NCBI RefSeq assembly: GCF_900110255.1 | Contig: NZ_FODD01000022.1 | Coordinates: 99,313 to 163,312 of the forward strand | DNA: 64,000 bases | Direction: 5' to 3' | DNA from: Actinacidiphila rubida | Lineage (GTDB): Bacteria; Actinomycetota; Actinomycetes; Streptomycetales; Streptomycetaceae | In this document: one piece after another, positions 42,606 through 51,305 of the stretch | Layout of the letters: every line of letters starts with the position of its first letter | How positions within the stretch are numbered: the stretch's first letter is position 1 | Made by a program: the position numbers and the translations under genes | Notes under the pieces: generated by a model | Told to the model about the DNA's origin: nothing | Database searches by the model: none | What the model saw: only the letters and a program-made list of their open reading frames with translations

Positions 42606-44315
42606 GTGACTCATCCAGGTACCGAGAACCCTGCGCACTCCGCATCCGCCGGCCCCGGCGTTGTCACCGGCCTCCTCGACGCGGTGGACGCCGGGGCGTA
42701 CGCGGTCGACGACCAAGGCGTGATCGTCGCCGTGAATCCGCGCGGGTCGGGACTCCTGGCCCGCCCTGCGGACGACCTGATCGGTGCGGACGCCCACGAC
42801 CTGTTACACCGGGACGCCCATGGCAAGCCGATGGACCGCGAACGGTGCCCCATGCGGCGGGCCATGCTCACCGGGCGCACGGCACCGGAGCAGGCCGGCT
42901 GGTACGCGCGCGGCGACGGGTCACTCATCGCCGTCTCATGGCTGGTCACACCGTTCCGCGACAGTCACGGCAGAACCGGTGCGCTGGTGATCTTCCACGC
43001 CCGGTCGGCCGCCGAAGCCGATCGCGAGCGGGGCCTGGCGACCGCCTCGCTTTCGGAGCTGGAACGCCTGGCGCTCCTTGCGGAAACGACGTCCCGCCTG
43101 ACGTCGACGCTCGACCCCGACCAGGCGCTGCGCAGGCTCGCCCACATCGTGCTGCCGCGGCTGGCGGACTGGCTCGTCGTCGACCTGCTGGCGGAGAACG
43201 ACGAAGTGTGGCGCAGTTTCGTGGCACACGCCGGCGACGGCGCGTTCACGGAGCGCGCCGATCTGTGCGGCCCTCTCCCGCCGGTGCCCCCGGAGTCTCC
43301 CCGCCCCTTGTCCAAGGCGCTGCGAGGAGCGGCCACCACCCTGGCGACCGAGGAGACCTACGCCGGCGAGCCGGACTCCGGCCTCGCCGTGGAACAGCAG
43401 CGGCTGTTCGCCGCCACCGGCATCCGCTCCGCCGTCATCGGACCCATTCGCGGACCGCGGGAAGTCCTGGGAGCCCTCACGCTGGGCCGGGCCGAGCGCG
43501 ACGTTCCCTTCACCGAGGACGACATCGCCCTGCTCGACGACATCGCCCTGCGCACGGGGATCTCTCTGGAGAATGCCCGGCTCTATCAGCGGCAGGTCCG
43601 TGTGGCCGAGACCATGCAGCACCACCTCCTGCCCCGGCTGCCCCGGGTCGCGGGGCTGGAGACCACCGCCCGTTACGTGTCAGCCCCCGACGCCTCACAG
43701 GTCGGCGGCGACTGGTACGACATGTTCCCCCTGCACGACGGATCCTTCGGCCTGGCCATCGGCGACGTCGCCGGCCACGACCTGGACGCCGCCGCCGGCA
43801 TGGCCCAGCTCCGCAACATGCTGCGCGCTCACGCCTGGACGCATCAGGCGACTCCCGGCAGCATCATGCGCCGACTGGACGAAACCGCCGTGCACCTCAC
43901 CGACGTGACCATGGCCACCGCGGTCTTCGGCAGGCTCGATCACGACGCCGCGACGGGCTGGCGCCTGCGCTGGACCAACGCGGGTCATCCACCGCCCCTG
44001 CTCGTCGACGACGTCGGGCGCGCGCGCTTCCTCACCGAGGTCCACGGCCTGCTCCTCGGTACCCGAGCCTCGGGCGAACGGCCTGACGCGAACATCAGCC
44101 TTCCTCCCCGATCGACCGTGCTCCTCTACACCGACGGCCTCGTGGAAGACCCGCACGCCCACCTCGACGAGGGCCTGGAACGGCTGCGCAGGCACGCCGC
44201 CGCACTGGCCCATCGTCCGTTGGACGCGTTCTGCGACCTGGTCCTCGAGCGCGTGCGCCCCGCGGCCAACGACGACGACGTGGCCATGCTCGCCCTGCGC
44301 GTGCCGGGCGCCTGA
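42606..44315 (+). CDS. PAS-GAF-PP2C serine phosphatase (RsbU-like)
   Basis: About 569 residues. PAS-like domain at 20-135 (LLDAVDAGAYAVDDQGVIVAVNPRGSGLL), a GAF domain at 160-320 (TSTLDPDQALRRLAHIVLPRLADWLVVD), and a PP2C/SpoIIE phosphatase domain at 330-565 (MQHHLLPRLPRVAGLE, GGDWYDMFPLHDG, GDVAGHDLDAAAGMAQLR, YTDGLVEDPHAHLDEGLERL, NDDDVAMLALRVPG). The Asp residues for Mn2+ are present. It would dephosphorylate a phospho-STAS protein, and a STAS gene lies 750 bases downstream. GTG 42606 has GGAGG nine bases upstream. Confidence 0.93.
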   Translation: MTHPGTENPAHSASAGPGVVTGLLDAVDAGAYAVDDQGVIVAVNPRGSGLLARPADDLIGADAHDLLHRDAHGKPMDRERCPMRRAMLTGRTAPEQAGWYARGDGSLIAVSWLVTPFRDSHGRTGALVIFHARSAAEADRERGLATASLSELERLALLAETTSRLTSTLDPDQALRRLAHIVLPRLADWLVVDLLAENDEVWRSFVAHAGDGAFTERADLCGPLPPVPPESPRPLSKALRGAATTLATEETYAGEPDSGLAVEQQRLFAATGIRSAVIGPIRGPREVLGALTLGRAERDVPFTEDDIALLDDIALRTGISLENARLYQRQVRVAETMQHHLLPRLPRVAGLETTARYVSAPDASQVGGDWYDMFPLHDGSFGLAIGDVAGHDLDAAAGMAQLRNMLRAHAWTHQATPGSIMRRLDETAVHLTDVTMATAVFGRLDHDAATGWRLRWTNAGHPPPLLVDDVGRARFLTEVHGLLLGTRASGERPDANISLPPRSTVLLYTDGLVEDPHAHLDEGLERLRRHAAALAHRPLDAFCDLVLERVRPAANDDDVAMLALRVPGA

Positions 44316-44324
44316 GGTCTGGCT

Positions 44325-44345
44325 TCTGACGTCTGACGTCTGATG
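44325..44345. repeat. Short tandem repeat, 7 bp x 3
   Basis: TCTGACG occurs twice and TCTGATG once, directly after the PP2C stop codon. It resembles in form the repeats at 2041, 24790 and 51261. Confidence 0.75.
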
Positions 44346-44468
44346 GATCGCCATGGGGAGTCCGGGATCCCGGTCGGCGAGTCCGGCCGCCACCCCCGTG
44401 GCGACACGGTCGGCGGAACGGGCACCCGAGCCTGTGCCACCGCTCACGGGACCTCGGCCCGCCGACCC

Positions 44469-44930
44469 TTACAGGGGCCTGGCCCCCGATGCGGCGTCGT
44501 CCGGCTCGTCGGTCAGGGCGATGCGGACGGTGATCCGCTTGCCGACCGGTTCTCGCCGCGCCTCGAAACCCTGCGCCACGGCCATGACGATCTCCAGACC
44601 GTGCTGGCCGACCCGGCCGGCGTCCGCCGCCCGTGCCAGCGGCAGCACCGGATCGGAGTCCCACACGGCGACTTCGACCGTGCCACCCGAGATGCGCAGG
44701 TCCAGCAGGATCGGGCCGGGAGCGTACTTGCGGGCGTTGGTGACCAGTTCGCTGACCACCAGCTGGGTGACGTCAATGGCGCGCCGCGAAACGGGCGGAC
44801 CGTCGTCTTCCCGGACGCGGGAGAGGAAGTCGGCCGCCACGTGACGTGCCCGGGCGATGTCCGTGCCGTCCCCGACCAGGGCCACGCCGGCCTGCAGGCG
44901 CCGTTCGTCCGGCGCCGGGTCTGGTTCCAT
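44469..44930 (-). CDS. Anti-sigma-factor kinase (RsbW/HATPase-like)
   Basis: A 153-residue GHKL ATPase. The N-box is VTQLVVSELVTNARKYAPGP, G1 is VWDSDPVLPL, G2 is GQHGLEIVMAVAQGF. It is of the short, Streptomyces-typical RsbW-like kind that phosphorylates a STAS antagonist or binds a sigma factor. It lies on the minus strand between the PP2C phosphatase and the STAS gene, so all three parts of a partner switch are adjacent. ATG 44930. Confidence 0.9.
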   Translation of the reverse strand: MEPDPAPDERRLQAGVALVGDGTDIARARHVAADFLSRVREDDGPPVSRRAIDVTQLVVSELVTNARKYAPGPILLDLRISGGTVEVAVWDSDPVLPLARAADAGRVGQHGLEIVMAVAQGFEARREPVGKRITVRIALTDEPDDAASGARPL

Positions 44931-45068
44931 CACGGCTGCTCTTCGTCTCCCCTTCACAACTTTTCGTCGTGTACCCACGCAGCGGCGGTTCACTCGTGTC
45001 CGTTTCGTCGACCGGCGCCGAGACGGCGGCACTGCGCACGGGCATCGGAGTATGCCAGGATCACGTGC

Positions 45069-45446
45069 ATGTCTGATGGAGAGATGACGGACGCGGAAAA
45101 CGGTGGGCAGCCCGTCCGGCTGACCGTCGCGACCAGCACCACCGAGGGCATCCGCGTGCTCACCCTGGCCGGAGAGATCGACCATCACACCGGTGACACA
45201 CTCCGCGGGGCCCTGGACACCTCCGGCACTCCACACCCCCGCATCGTGGTCGACCTGCGCCAGGTCACGTTCATGGACTCCAGCGGAATCAACATCCTCA
45301 TCGCCGCCCACCACGCCCTCCACGAAGCCGGCGGCTGGCTCCGCCTGGCCGCCCCCACCGGAGCCCCGTTGCGCACCATCACCATCCTCGGCGTCGACGC
45401 CGTCATCGACTGCCGCGCGACCCTCCACCAGGCCCTCACCGACTGA
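45069..45446 (+). CDS. STAS-domain anti-sigma-factor antagonist
   Basis: A 125-residue RsbV-like protein. EIDHHTGDTLRGALDT and VVDLRQVTFMDSSGINILIAAHHAL are the STAS core; the regulatory Ser is in MDSSGIN. The phosphorylatable Ser and the neighbouring phosphatase and kinase make it the switch protein of this module. ATG 45069 has AGGA nine bases upstream; ATG 45084 abuts a GGAGAG and is less likely. Confidence 0.9.
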   Translation: MSDGEMTDAENGGQPVRLTVATSTTEGIRVLTLAGEIDHHTGDTLRGALDTSGTPHPRIVVDLRQVTFMDSSGINILIAAHHALHEAGGWLRLAAPTGAPLRTITILGVDAVIDCRATLHQALTD

Positions 45447-45497
45447 CCGGCCCCCTGCGCTTCACGTGCTGAGAGGTCGCGCCCGGCACCCGGTCCA

Positions 45498-45522
45498 GGC
45501 TGGGGCTGGGGCTGGGGCTGGG
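45498..45522. repeat. Hexanucleotide repeat GGGGCT
   Basis: About four tandem copies of GGGGCT in the spacer after the STAS gene. It is a short G-rich repeat with G runs of four; no gene overlaps it convincingly. Confidence 0.7.
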
Positions 45523-45566
45523 CCACGCTCGACGCTCGCCGGCTGCGCTTGAGCCACACCCCTTGA

Positions 45567-45797
45567 TCATCGGCAGGCCGCCGTGACGTGGCGGTGCCAC
45601 ACGGCTTCTTCCAGCGTGTCCAAGAAGTGGGCCCGTGCGGCCTTGGCCCAGCCTGCCTTCTGCGGCGGCTCGCGTGCGCATCTCGGCGATGTGATCGATG
45701 AGTTGGCCGATCCGCGGCTCGCCCGGCGCGAGTCGGAGCTTCGCGGGCGGCGCGGTGCCGAGTGCCAGTGGGAGGCCGTTGAACGCGGCCGGCCTGG
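45567..45797 (-). pseudogene. Possible frameshifted gene fragment
   Basis: On the minus strand one frame reads GEPRIGQLIDHIAEMRTRA (about 45720-45670). A neighbouring frame then reads AGWAKAARAHFLDTLEEAV and WHRHVTAACR to a TGA at 45569-45567. Each half is protein-like and they meet within a few codons, as after a one-base shift. The upstream end runs into the 3' end of the GntR gene. No family recognised; an old fragment or a sequence error. This spacer (45447-45797) holds nothing else except the GGGGCT repeat. Confidence 0.3.
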
Positions 45798-46595
45798 CTA
45801 CGAGGTGATCGCGCCCTGGAAGCGGTAGCGGTCGCCGCGGTAGATGGCGAGCGTGAGTTCGAGGGGGCGGCCGTCCTGGTTGAAGGCGAGCTGGTCGGCG
45901 AGGAGTACCGGCGTGGCGTCGGTGATCTCCAGGAGTTCGCGCTCTTCGGCGTCCGGCAGCCGCGCCTCCACCGCGTACTCCGCGACCTGGGGCAGCTGCG
46001 GCGGGTCGGCGCTGCGCAGGGTCGCGAACAGCGACGCGGTGGTGAAGTCGGTCTCGGCGAGAGCCGGGCACAGCGCCAGGGGCAGGCGGTTGTGTTCGAC
46101 GACGACGACCTGGTCGTCGAGGTAGCGCAGCCGCCGCATCTCGAACAACGTGGCGCCCGGGCCGATGCGCAGCTTCTGCGCCTCGATGACGGTCGCCGGC
46201 CGGACCGTGGACTGCAGGACCCGGCTGCGGGTGGTCAGCCCGTGCTTGGCCGCGTAGTCGGCGAAGCCCTCGACGGTGTGGGCGCGCGCGCCGGCCTCGT
46301 TCGCGGCCGCGGCTCCCGGAGCCGCCGCGTGCTGGGTGACGAACCAGCCGCGAGCGGCGGCGGACTCGACCATTCCCCGGGCGGCCAGCTCGGTCAGCGC
46401 CGCGCGCAGGGTGACGCGCGACACACCGTAGCGCGTCGCCAGCGTGCGCTCCGACGGCAGCCGGTCGCCGGCTCGGGCCCCGTGGGAGGAGATGTCGTCC
46501 CACAGGCGCGCGGCGACCTGGGTGTACAGGGGCAGCGCGCCGTCGTCCAGCAGGCCCCGGGGAAGCGGGGAGGCGTCCCCTTCGGAAGCAGTCAT
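45798..46595 (-). CDS. GntR-family regulator, UTRA type
   Basis: A 265-residue HutC-type GntR repressor. The HTH is LPLYTQVAARLWDDI, GDRLPSERTLATRYGVSRVTLRAALTELAARG (about 21-75). The UTRA sensor follows (FEMRRLRYLDDQVVVVEHNRLPLALCP; LLADQLAFNQDGRPLELTLAIYRGDRYRFQ). It is divergent from the Aga/Gat operon and probably represses it in the absence of an amino-sugar phosphate. The ATG overlaps the first of two direct 11-bp repeats, suggesting tight autoregulation. There is no strong ribosome site upstream. Confidence 0.92.
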   Translation of the reverse strand: MTASEGDASPLPRGLLDDGALPLYTQVAARLWDDISSHGARAGDRLPSERTLATRYGVSRVTLRAALTELAARGMVESAAARGWFVTQHAAAPGAAAANEAGARAHTVEGFADYAAKHGLTTRSRVLQSTVRPATVIEAQKLRIGPGATLFEMRRLRYLDDQVVVVEHNRLPLALCPALAETDFTTASLFATLRSADPPQLPQVAEYAVEARLPDAEERELLEITDATPVLLADQLAFNQDGRPLELTLAIYRGDRYRFQGAITS

Positions 46596-46614
46596 ACCAG
46601 AAGCATACCAGAAG
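46593..46614. promoter_or_regulatory. Direct-repeat operator candidate of the GntR/UTRA regulator
   Basis: CATACCAGAAG occurs twice back to back. The first copy contains the start codon of the regulator gene (minus strand) and the second faces the gatZ operon. On the other strand the core is CTGGTATG, a HutC-type half-site. Confidence 0.55.
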
Positions 46615-46717
46615 ACGACCATTGACGACCATCCACCAGGCCAGTACGGTTCATTGCAGCTCGGACTTTGCGCTGAAAAGCACTCAAAGCCGGGCAAGAA
46701 CGCGCAAGGAGCTGTTG

Positions 46718-48013
46718 ATGCGGAATTTGCTGGACGAAGTGGTCCAACGACACAAGGCCGGAGGCTCGCAGGGCATCACCTCCGTGTGCTCCGCCCACCC
46801 GCTGGTCATCGAGGCGGCCGCGCGGCAGGCACAGGACAGCGGCGATTACCTCCTGGTGGAGGCGACCTCCAACCAGGTCGACCAGTACGGCGGCTACACC
46901 GGTATGCGGCCCGTGGACTTCCGCGACCTCGTGCACGGCATCGCGGCCGAAACCGGTCTGCAACTGGATCGCGTCATCCTGGGCGGAGACCACCTCGGAC
47001 CCAACCGGTGGCGGGCCCTGCCGCCGCACGAGGCCATGGAGCATGCCGAGGCCCTGGTGGCCGCCTATGCGGCGGCCGGCTTCACCAAGATCCACCTGGA
47101 CTGCAGCTTTCCCTGTGCGGGCGACCCGACCCCGCTGGCCGACGACCTGGTCGCGGAACGCGCCGCGCGGCTGATCCGGGCCGCCGAGGACGCTGCCGGT
47201 CCGCAGCCGGCCGGCGGGATCCGGTACGTGATCGGCACCGAGGTGCCGACGCCCGGCGGGGCCCACGAGGAGATCGGCGCCCTGCTCCCCACCACGGCGG
47301 AAGCGGCGCGGACGACCCTGGAGCAGCACCGGAAGGCGTTCGCGCTGCACGGCATCGAGGACGTCTGGCCGCGCGTCATGGCCCTGGTGGTCCAGCCCGC
47401 CGTCGAGTTCGACCACCTGCGGGTCGTCGACTACCGGCCGGAGCTGACCGCGGAGCTGCGCACCGTTCTCGACGGGGAACCCGCCATGGTCTTCGAGGCG
47501 CACTCGACGGACTACCAGACCGTCGAGGCCCTGACCGCGCTCGTCGAGGACCACTGGGCGGTCCTCAAGGTCGGTCCGGGGCTCACCTTCGCCTTGCGGG
47601 AGGCGCTGTTCGCCCTCGCCGCCATCGAGGAGGAACTGGTGCCGGCCGCCGAACGGTCGCGCCTGCCCGAGGTGGTCGAGCAGCGGATGCTCGCGGAGCC
47701 CGCCATGTGGGAGGGCTACTACCCGGGCGGTCCCGCCGAGCAGCACGTGGCCCGCCGCTACAGCTACAGCGACCGGCTGCGCTACTACTGGCCGGACCCG
47801 GAGGTCTCCAGGGCCCAGGCGCGCCTGCTCGACAACCTGGCGGCCGTGGACATCCCCCTGCCGCTGCTCAGCGCCCACCTTCCGGACCAGTACGCCCGAG
47901 TCCGGCGCGGAGAGCTGGCCTCCCGGCCGCGCGACCTGGCCGTGGACCGCGTCCGTGACGTCCTGCGCGACTACAGCCGCGCCTGCGACCCGAACCACAA
48001 GGAGCTCGTGTGA
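46718..48013 (+). CDS. gatZ: Tagatose-1,6-bisphosphate aldolase, GatZ/KbaZ-type subunit
   Basis: A 431-residue COG4573-type protein. It has GITSVCSAHPLVIEAA, LLVEATSNQVDQYGGYTGM, GGDHLGPNRW, HLDCSFPCAGD, VIGTEVPTPGGA, VFEAHSTDYQT, KVGPGLTFALREALF and the YYWPDPEV end. This subunit supports the class II aldolase GatY/KbaY, which lies at the end of the same cluster. ATG 46718 follows AAGGAG at 46706-46711. First gene of the operon; its stop overlaps the agaS start (GTGA). Confidence 0.93.
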   Translation: MRNLLDEVVQRHKAGGSQGITSVCSAHPLVIEAAARQAQDSGDYLLVEATSNQVDQYGGYTGMRPVDFRDLVHGIAAETGLQLDRVILGGDHLGPNRWRALPPHEAMEHAEALVAAYAAAGFTKIHLDCSFPCAGDPTPLADDLVAERAARLIRAAEDAAGPQPAGGIRYVIGTEVPTPGGAHEEIGALLPTTAEAARTTLEQHRKAFALHGIEDVWPRVMALVVQPAVEFDHLRVVDYRPELTAELRTVLDGEPAMVFEAHSTDYQTVEALTALVEDHWAVLKVGPGLTFALREALFALAAIEEELVPAAERSRLPEVVEQRMLAEPAMWEGYYPGGPAEQHVARRYSYSDRLRYYWPDPEVSRAQARLLDNLAAVDIPLPLLSAHLPDQYARVRRGELASRPRDLAVDRVRDVLRDYSRACDPNHKELV

Positions 48014-49173
48014 CCCCCCTCTCGGCCAGCCCCGTCGTCGACGACGGGGCCGCCCACACCGTCCGTGAGATCGCCCAGCAGCCCGCCCTGTGGCGCGAGG
48101 TGGACCGGATCGTCGCGGCCTCGCGGCAGTCGCTCGACGCCTTCCTGCGCCCGCTCACCGACCGCGGCGACCTGCGCGTGGTGCTCACCGGCGCCGGCAC
48201 CTCCGCCTTCGCGGGACAGGTGCTCCAGACAGCGCTGACCCGGCGGCTGGGGCGGCGCGTCGAGGCGGTGGCCACCACCGACCTGGTCGCCGACCCCCGC
48301 GGGTGCCTCGCCGAGGACGTGCCCACCCTGCTGGTCTCCTTCGCGCGGTCGGGCGACAGCCCCGAGAGCGTGGCCGCCACCGATCTGGCCGACCAGGTGC
48401 TCTCCGAGGTGCACCACCTCGTGATCACGTGCAACGCCGAGGGCAGCCTGGCGCGCGGCCACGCGGACCGGCCCGGGTCGTACGTGCTGTTGATGCCCGC
48501 CGCGGCGAACGACCAGGGCTTCGCCATGACGTCGAGCTTCACCTGCATGACGCTCGCCGCCCTGCTCGCCCTCGGCGGCGAGGCCTACGAGGGCGTCACC
48601 GAGCGCCTGGCGTGTGCGGCCGAGCGGATCCTCGACGACGCGAACGTCGAGCGGACCGTCGGCGACCTGCTGGCCCGCGCGCCGGAGCGGATCGTCTACC
48701 TGGGCAGCGGGGCGCTGAAGGGCCTCGCCGGGGAGTCGGCGCTCAAGGTGCTCGAACTCACCGGCGGGACGCTCGTGGCCGGCGCCGAGTCCTCGCTCGG
48801 GTTCCGCCACGGTCCCAAAGCGGTACTCAACGGACGTACCGTCGTCGTGGTGTACGTGTCGAACGACCCCTACACCCGCCAGTACGACCGGGACATCGCC
48901 GCCGAGCTGCGCGGGAACCTGCCCGCCGGAAGCGTCGTGACGGTCGCCGCGACCGGCGGCGGGCCGCTGGACGGCGGCCTCGCCGACGGCTGGGCACTGC
49001 CCGGGCTGGACGATGTCGAGGACGTCGCCATGGCCCTGCCGGCCGTGGTCTACGCCCAGCTCGTGGCCCTGCGCGCCGCCCTCGCCGGAGGGATCCGCCC
49101 GGACCAGCCGTTCCCCTCGGGCGAGGTCAACCGGGTCGTGCAGGGCGTGATCCTGCACACCCTGCACAACTGA
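48010..49173 (+). CDS. agaS: AgaS-type SIS-domain sugar isomerase/deaminase
   Basis: A 387-residue protein with two SIS domains (VVLTGAGTSAFAGQVLQ; LLVSFARSGDSPESVAA; IVYLGSGALKGLAGESALKVLELTGG; SLGFRHGPKAVL). AgaS proteins deaminate/isomerise galactosamine-6-phosphate to tagatose-6-phosphate, in the cytoplasm. The GTG overlaps the gatZ stop. It is the step between an amino-sugar phosphate and the aldolase in this cluster. Confidence 0.92.
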   Translation: MTPLSASPVVDDGAAHTVREIAQQPALWREVDRIVAASRQSLDAFLRPLTDRGDLRVVLTGAGTSAFAGQVLQTALTRRLGRRVEAVATTDLVADPRGCLAEDVPTLLVSFARSGDSPESVAATDLADQVLSEVHHLVITCNAEGSLARGHADRPGSYVLLMPAAANDQGFAMTSSFTCMTLAALLALGGEAYEGVTERLACAAERILDDANVERTVGDLLARAPERIVYLGSGALKGLAGESALKVLELTGGTLVAGAESSLGFRHGPKAVLNGRTVVVVYVSNDPYTRQYDRDIAAELRGNLPAGSVVTVAATGGGPLDGGLADGWALPGLDDVEDVAMALPAVVYAQLVALRAALAGGIRPDQPFPSGEVNRVVQGVILHTLHN

Positions 49174-49224
49174 GAAAGTCGGCTCAACGGCGTGGTGTGA
49201 GGGCGCCGGACGGAGGTTTGCACA

Positions 49225-50211
49225 ATGTTCCTGGGTGTTGACGGCGGAGGTACCAAGACCGCCTTCGTCCTGGTCGACCGCGCCGGCCGGGTGCTGGGGC
49301 GGGCACAGGCGCCAAGCTCGTACTACTTCTCGGACGGCATCGACCTCGTCGAGCGCGTCCTGAAGCAGGGTGTGGACGCGGTCTGCGCGACTGCCGGGGT
49401 GACTCCGGCGCAGATCGACCACGCGTTCTTCGCCATACCCGGCTACGGGGAGTCGGCGGGGGACCTGCCGGTTCTCGACGCCGTCCCACGGAGGGTGCTG
49501 GGACACGACCGCTACGCGTGCGACAACGACATGGTCTGCGGCTGGGCCGGTTCGCTGGGCGCGGTGGACGGCATCAACGTGATCAGCGGCACGGGCTCGA
49601 TGACCTACGGCGAACGGCTCGGACGCGGGGTGCGCGTCGGCGGATGGGGAGAGCTGTTCGGCGACGAGGGCTCGGCCTACTGGATCGCGATCCGCGGCCT
49701 CAACGCCTTCTCGCGGATGAGCGACGGCCGGCAGCCGGAGGGCCCGCTGGCCGCGCTGCTCCGGAGCCGCCTCGAACCGGGGTCCGACCTGGACGTGATC
49801 GACATCGTCTACAACCGGTGGAAGGGGGACCGCGGCCGGATCGCCGCGCTCAGCCGTGTGGTGGCGGACGCCGCCGCGCTGGGCGACGCGTCGGCCGCCG
49901 CCATCCTGGCCGAGGCCGGCCGCGAACTGGCCCTGGTGGTGGACGTCACCCGCGAGCGGCTGGGCTTCGCTCCGGGCGAGACCGTGCCGGTCTCGTACTC
50001 CGGCGGCACGTTCGCCGCCGCGGAGGTCCTGGCCGCGTTCACCGCGGCGCTGGAGAGCAGTCACGCCGGTTACGAACTGCGGCAGCCCCTGTACGAACCG
50101 GTCGTCGGCGCCGCGCTGTACGCCGCGAAACTGTCCGGCACTCCGCTCGACCGCACCGCGCTCGACGCCCTGCGCTCGGTACCGCAGAACGCAGCAGAGG
50201 AGACGCGATGA
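49225..50211 (+). CDS. BadF/NAGK-type sugar kinase
   Basis: A 328-residue actin-fold kinase of the BadF/BadG/N-acetylglucosamine-kinase family. It has GVDGGGTKTAFVLVD (phosphate-1), CDNDMVCGWAGSLGAVDGINVISGTGSM (phosphate-2), GGWGELFGDEGSAYWI and VPVSYSGGTF (adenosine loop). Here it probably phosphorylates the imported hexosamine, since no PTS genes are present. GGAGG lies nine bases before ATG 49225. Its stop overlaps the transporter's ATG. Exact sugar is inferred. Confidence 0.9.
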   Translation: MFLGVDGGGTKTAFVLVDRAGRVLGRAQAPSSYYFSDGIDLVERVLKQGVDAVCATAGVTPAQIDHAFFAIPGYGESAGDLPVLDAVPRRVLGHDRYACDNDMVCGWAGSLGAVDGINVISGTGSMTYGERLGRGVRVGGWGELFGDEGSAYWIAIRGLNAFSRMSDGRQPEGPLAALLRSRLEPGSDLDVIDIVYNRWKGDRGRIAALSRVVADAAALGDASAAAILAEAGRELALVVDVTRERLGFAPGETVPVSYSGGTFAAAEVLAAFTAALESSHAGYELRQPLYEPVVGAALYAAKLSGTPLDRTALDALRSVPQNAAEETR

Positions 50212-51188
50212 CCTCGATGAACCCGGTGACCAACGCCAGGCGGGGCTGGATGGTCTACGCGACCCTGCTGGTGGTCTTCTGGGGCGTCTGGGGGGCCTTC
50301 TCCAGCCAGCCCAACACCCGGTACGGCTATCCCAACGAGATGATCTACATCATCTGGGCCTTCACGATGCTGATCCCCGCCGGCGTCGCGCTGCGCGGCA
50401 ACCGGTTCGACCGCAGGCCGGTCGCGGCGATGTGGGGCCTGCTCGCCGGACTGACCGGTGCGGGCGGGCAGCTGCTCCTGTTCCAGGCGCTCTCGGAGGG
50501 CCCGGCGTATCTGATCTTCCCCGTGGTGTCGCTGTCCCCGGTGATCACCGTGCTCATGGCGACGGTACTGCTGCGCGAGCGTATCGCCCGGCTCGCCGTG
50601 GCGGGCGTGGTCATCGCGCTGGTGGCGATCGTGCTGCTCAGCATTCCGGGCGGCGGAAGCTCGGACGCCCACGGCCCCTGGCTGCTGCTGGCCGTCCTGA
50701 TCTGCATCGCCTGGGGCGCGCAGGCGTATTGCATGCGCAAGGCCGCACTCGTCGGCGTCAACGACGCCACGACCTTCGGGTGGATGACCGTCAGCGGGCT
50801 CCTGCTGGTCCCGGTGGCGTTCGCGATGATGGGCGGCCTGCCGTCCGGGGCGCCCTGGCAGGCCCCGGCGCTCACCGCCGTGACGCAGGTGCTCAACGCG
50901 ATCGGCGCGCTGTTCCTGGTGATGGCGCTCAGCCGGGGCAAGGCCTCGGTGGTCGCGCCCATCACCAACGCGCTCGCGCCGGTCCTCACGATCGTGCTGT
51001 CCCTGGCGGTGTACCAGACCCTTCCCAACGTGTGGGGGACCATCGGCATCGTGCTCGCCCTCGTGGGCTCGACGCTGATGGTGTACAGCGACGAGAAGTC
51101 CGGCGAGGACCCCTCCGCGGCGGTCGCCTCCGCGGTCGGACCCGACGATCGTTCCGCGGTCGGCGCCCCGCTCGCCCGCAGGCCCTGA
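50208..51188 (+). CDS. DMT/EamA-family transporter
   Basis: A 326-residue membrane protein with about ten hydrophobic segments in two EamA-like halves (TGAGGQLLLFQALSEGPAYLIFPVVSLSPVITVLMATVLLRERIA; VTQVLNAIGALFLVMALSRGKASVVAPITNALAPVLTIVLSL). It probably moves the sugar or amino sugar handled by the cluster, or exports a by-product; DMT carriers are not the usual hexosamine importers. ATG 50208 overlaps the kinase stop. The C-terminal tail is polar. Confidence 0.88.
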   Translation: MTSMNPVTNARRGWMVYATLLVVFWGVWGAFSSQPNTRYGYPNEMIYIIWAFTMLIPAGVALRGNRFDRRPVAAMWGLLAGLTGAGGQLLLFQALSEGPAYLIFPVVSLSPVITVLMATVLLRERIARLAVAGVVIALVAIVLLSIPGGGSSDAHGPWLLLAVLICIAWGAQAYCMRKAALVGVNDATTFGWMTVSGLLLVPVAFAMMGGLPSGAPWQAPALTAVTQVLNAIGALFLVMALSRGKASVVAPITNALAPVLTIVLSLAVYQTLPNVWGTIGIVLALVGSTLMVYSDEKSGEDPSAAVASAVGPDDRSAVGAPLARRP

Positions 51189-51204
51189 CCCACGCCCACC
51201 GCGA

Positions 51205-51241
51205 CCCGGCCGGCCCGGACGCCTCGTCCGGGCCGGCCGGG
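51205..51241 (+). terminator. Strong hairpin between transporter and aldolase
   Basis: A perfect 16-bp GC stem (CCCGGCCGGCCCGGAC and its complement) around a GCCTC loop. It may lower expression of the downstream aldolase or end the upstream operon. Confidence 0.65.
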
Positions 51242-51260
51242 ATCACGCGGCACGCCGACC

Positions 51261-51287
51261 GAGCTGACCGAGCTGACCGAGCTGACC
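51261..51287. repeat. Short tandem repeat, 9 bp x 3
   Basis: GAGCTGACC occurs three times in perfect tandem, 18-45 bases before the aldolase start, immediately ahead of its GGAGG. Confidence 0.85.
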
Positions 51288-51305
51288 AACCGGAGGAAAT
51301 CTTCC

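Noticed and set aside
45498..45522. G-quadruplex or coding PQPQP repeat
   Set aside because: Four GGGG runs do occur with short loops, but the stretch is only 25 bases in a gene-poor spacer, and the PQPQP frame on the other strand has no start or domain. I list it as a simple repeat only.
46593..46717. DasR box (ACTGGTCTAGACCACT-like)
   Set aside because: The half-site TGGTAT is HutC-like, but the two copies are direct, not inverted, and do not match the DasR palindrome.
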